From the NCBI GenBank assembly GCA_002733155.1, contig NVUO01000032.1, positions 12,894-20,020 on the forward strand: a DNA stretch of 7,127 nucleotides, in the 5' to 3' direction. Shown one piece after another: positions 5,565-7,127 of this stretch (the first letter of the stretch is position 1; every line of letters begins with the position of its first letter). The notes below the pieces were generated by a model, which was given only the letters and a program-made list of their open reading frames with translations, was not told where the DNA came from and ran no database searches. Source of the stretch: Sulfurimonas sp. (GTDB taxonomy: Bacteria > Campylobacterota > Campylobacteria > Campylobacterales > Sulfurimonadaceae). A program made the position numbers and the translations under genes.

Positions 5565-5573
5565 ATTATATCA
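5565..5573 (-). promoter_or_regulatory. Extended -10 promoter of the exported-protein operon
   Basis: On the minus strand 5573-5565 reads TGA-TATAAT, a consensus extended -10 box. The predicted start is near 5558, giving a leader of about 53 bases that contains the palindrome. No -35 box is evident. Together with the terminator just upstream, it shows that these two genes are transcribed separately from fadL. Confidence 0.65.
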
Positions 5574-5599
5574 TACTAATCTGTTAGTTATCTGAAATT

Positions 5600-5631
5600 A
5601 AAAAGTGAAATGTCGCCATAAAAGGCGACAT
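5600..5631 (-). terminator. Rho-independent terminator of the FadL-type gene
   Basis: An 8-bp GC-rich stem, ATGTCGCC (5610-5617) with GGCGACAT (5624-5631), closes a six-base loop. Read on the minus strand, it starts 22 bases after the stop codon and is followed by TTCAC and then TTTTT (5604-5600). It is one of the few GC-rich stems in the region. Confidence 0.8.
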
Positions 5632-5653
5632 GAAGAATAGAATAAATCTTTTC

Positions 5654-6931
5654 TTAGAAATTGTAGTTCATTTGAAAACTAATAGAATCTTCTGAATGAG
5701 TTACAGTCATATCTTGACCTGCAAAGTTAGTAAATGTATCATCAGCTTCTAAGGCACGAACATAAGCTAAATCAACAGACATTTTTTCATTTACAGCGTA
5801 TGATGCACCGACAGTTATATGAGTTTCAACATTTCCTGGAAAACCTAAAGCATTAAATGTATTAACAGTTGAACCATTTAAACCAGCTGAATTTGGAGCA
5901 CTTATGTCACCTTGAGCTGTAAAGTTAGTAGCTTGTTCCTTAACAGCACTATCAGCATATTGGTAACCTAGACGTACAGCCCATTTATCAGTTGCATACT
6001 CATAACCAATTGCAATTACATCTTGATTTTCCCACTCAAAGTCTTTGTAACCCTCAGCATCTTCCCAATTTATAATTTTATAATCAAATGCTAAAGTATG
6101 ACCTTGCATACTATAAGATATACCTACACCATATTGTTCTGGAGATGATAATTTATCATTAGTATATCCGTTTGGATTAGTTGTAGGATTTACAAAAGGA
6201 GATATAGTTTTACTCATAACTCCAGAATAATCCATTTCAATTTCAGAAATATAAACAGCACCAATTGTAATATTAGACGTAGTATATGCTAAACCAATAT
6301 TATAACCAAATGCTAAATCATCTTGAACACCAGCCCCAAAATATGTACCAGCAGAAGGTGTACCTGGATTAGGATTACCTGGATATTCATAACCAATATC
6401 TAAAGCACCATATTGTAGAATTGGAGTAAAACCAATAGAAAAATTATTTGTAGTATATACTAATGGCACACCAAACTGCATAAGTTGAAGAGATGTAGTC
6501 ATTTGCATTTGAGTACCACCAGCTAATACTGAAGCTGTATCACGATAATCAACACCTAAACCACCAGTACCCCACATACCCATACCCCAGTAAAAATTAT
6601 CATTAACTTTATTAGCTAATGAAACTGAAGGGATAACAAATATATCAGCCTTACTTTCACCTGCTGAATTACCAAAACCTAAATTATTAGTATTATCAAC
6701 ATTTGGCATAAATAAAGTACCACCAAAAGAAATTTCTGTACCTTCAACTGTAGTAATTAAAGCAGGGTTTGATAATGCAGATTCAGCACCATGACTAACA
6801 CCAATACCAGTCCCACCCATACCACGAGTTTTTGCACCCATTCCAAGTAATACTGATCCGTTAGTTGCGAATGCAGATGTTGCACCTAAAGCTAATGCAG
6901 CTACAACTGCTAATTTAATTGTTTTTTTCAT
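5654..6931 (-). CDS. FadL/OmpP1/TodX-family outer-membrane transport protein
   Basis: FadL-family proteins are 14-strand outer-membrane barrels with an N-terminal plug that pass hydrophobic molecules (fatty acids, aromatics) by lateral diffusion. The 425-residue product has a clean signal peptide (MKKTIKLAVV..., cleavage after AFA at 22). Next comes the plug-like start TNGSVLLGMGAKTRGMGG and SNPALIT (54-60), where NPALIT is, as I recall, identical to the E. coli FadL plug region. It then shows alternating amphipathic strands, including YEYATDKWAVRLGYQY and KMSVDLAYVRALEADD, and ends QMNYNF with the C-terminal Phe of a barrel. I start it at the ATG 6931-6929. AGGAG (6941-6937) lies five bases before it, and a longer reading from 6958 would put nine extra residues before the signal peptide. 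The substrate cannot be read from the sequence. It is its own transcription unit, upstream of the exported-protein operon. Confidence 0.92.
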   Translation of the reverse strand: MKKTIKLAVVAALALGATSAFATNGSVLLGMGAKTRGMGGTGIGVSHGAESALSNPALITTVEGTEISFGGTLFMPNVDNTNNLGFGNSAGESKADIFVIPSVSLANKVNDNFYWGMGMWGTGGLGVDYRDTASVLAGGTQMQMTTSLQLMQFGVPLVYTTNNFSIGFTPILQYGALDIGYEYPGNPNPGTPSAGTYFGAGVQDDLAFGYNIGLAYTTSNITIGAVYISEIEMDYSGVMSKTISPFVNPTTNPNGYTNDKLSSPEQYGVGISYSMQGHTLAFDYKIINWEDAEGYKDFEWENQDVIAIGYEYATDKWAVRLGYQYADSAVKEQATNFTAQGDISAPNSAGLNGSTVNTFNALGFPGNVETHITVGASYAVNEKMSVDLAYVRALEADDTFTNFAGQDMTVTHSEDSISFQMNYNF

Positions 6932-6960
6932 TTTCTCTCCTGTGAGTATTGAATACAAAC

Positions 6961-6966
6961 ATTATA
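6961..6966 (-). promoter_or_regulatory. -10 box of the FadL-type gene
   Basis: On the minus strand 6966-6961 reads TATAAT, 29 bases before the ATG at 6931, preceded by a pyrimidine-rich stretch. There is no TGn extension and no clear -35 box. The predicted start is near 6954. Confidence 0.5.
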
Positions 6967-7127
6967 GGAAAGATAAATTTAACCGTTTCTTAAATGAAAA
7001 GTATGTGCATATAAGTAGAAAGTAAAGTATATTATATATAATTGTAGTTAGATAATAATTTTGTATGTATACTATAACTATAGCATATAAAAATAGCGAT
7101 TTAAAGTAATATATAAGTTTTTAATAT
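6967..7127. other. AT-rich intergenic end of the window, no gene seen
   Basis: This stretch is very AT-rich, with runs such as TATATTATATATA and a small CTATA-AC-TATAG palindrome (7071-7082). I find no start with a ribosome binding site, no RNA gene and no terminator. It probably holds upstream promoter sequence for the FadL gene and the flank of a gene outside the window. Confidence 0.5.

Noticed and set aside
6967..7127. Replication origin or DnaA-box cluster in the AT-rich right end
   Set aside because: The stretch is AT-rich, but I see no DnaA-box words (TTATCCACA-like) or iterons.

Overview
The window looks like a chromosomal segment of a free-living, sulfur-oxidising member of the Campylobacterota (the Sulfurimonas/Sulfurovum/Sulfuricurvum type). 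The DNA is AT-rich. Several promoters are of the extended -10 type (TGn-TATAAT) with no clear -35 box. The SpeE and CoaE sequences resemble the Helicobacter/Campylobacter versions, and a sulfide-oxidising flavoprotein is present. Genus and species cannot be fixed from the sequence alone.

Left part (1-993). A minus-strand pair, a short spermidine-synthase homologue (speE) followed by coaE, overlaps by one base and runs off the left edge. It diverges from a small plus-strand gene, absent from a length-filtered gene list, for a 59-residue two-helix membrane protein of the DUF2892/YgaP-TM type. That gene has its own extended -10 promoter, a strong ribosome binding site and a clear Rho-independent terminator.

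Middle (1121-3631). Next comes a Tat-exported, probably lipid-anchored flavocytochrome c sulfide dehydrogenase-type flavoprotein (fccB/soxF), then purM (AIR synthetase) with its own TATAAT box and an ATG start at 2535. The gap after purM holds two imperfect palindromes in inverted orientation that resemble a decayed REP/BIME-type element.

Right part (3632-7127), all on the minus strand. A FadL-type outer-membrane channel gene is read first and ends at a good terminator. It is followed by a separately promoted two-gene operon (ATGA overlap) for two exported proteins of unknown function. Each appears to be built from two repeated alpha/beta units with a DUF302-like look, and the second is probably a lipoprotein. 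A near-perfect 9-bp-arm palindrome sits just after the predicted start of this operon's transcript and could be an operator or a 5'-leader hairpin. The last 160 or so bases are AT-rich with no gene.

Functionally, the window mixes housekeeping genes (CoA, polyamine and purine synthesis) with an envelope and sulfur layer: a DUF2892 protein and FccB for reduced sulfur, and FadL plus two exported DUF302-like proteins. No complete new defence or mobile system is seen. The most interesting items are the lone lipobox-bearing FccB with its CxxC-containing DUF2892 neighbour, the N-terminally short SpeE, the exported repeat-protein operon with its palindrome, and the REP-like element.
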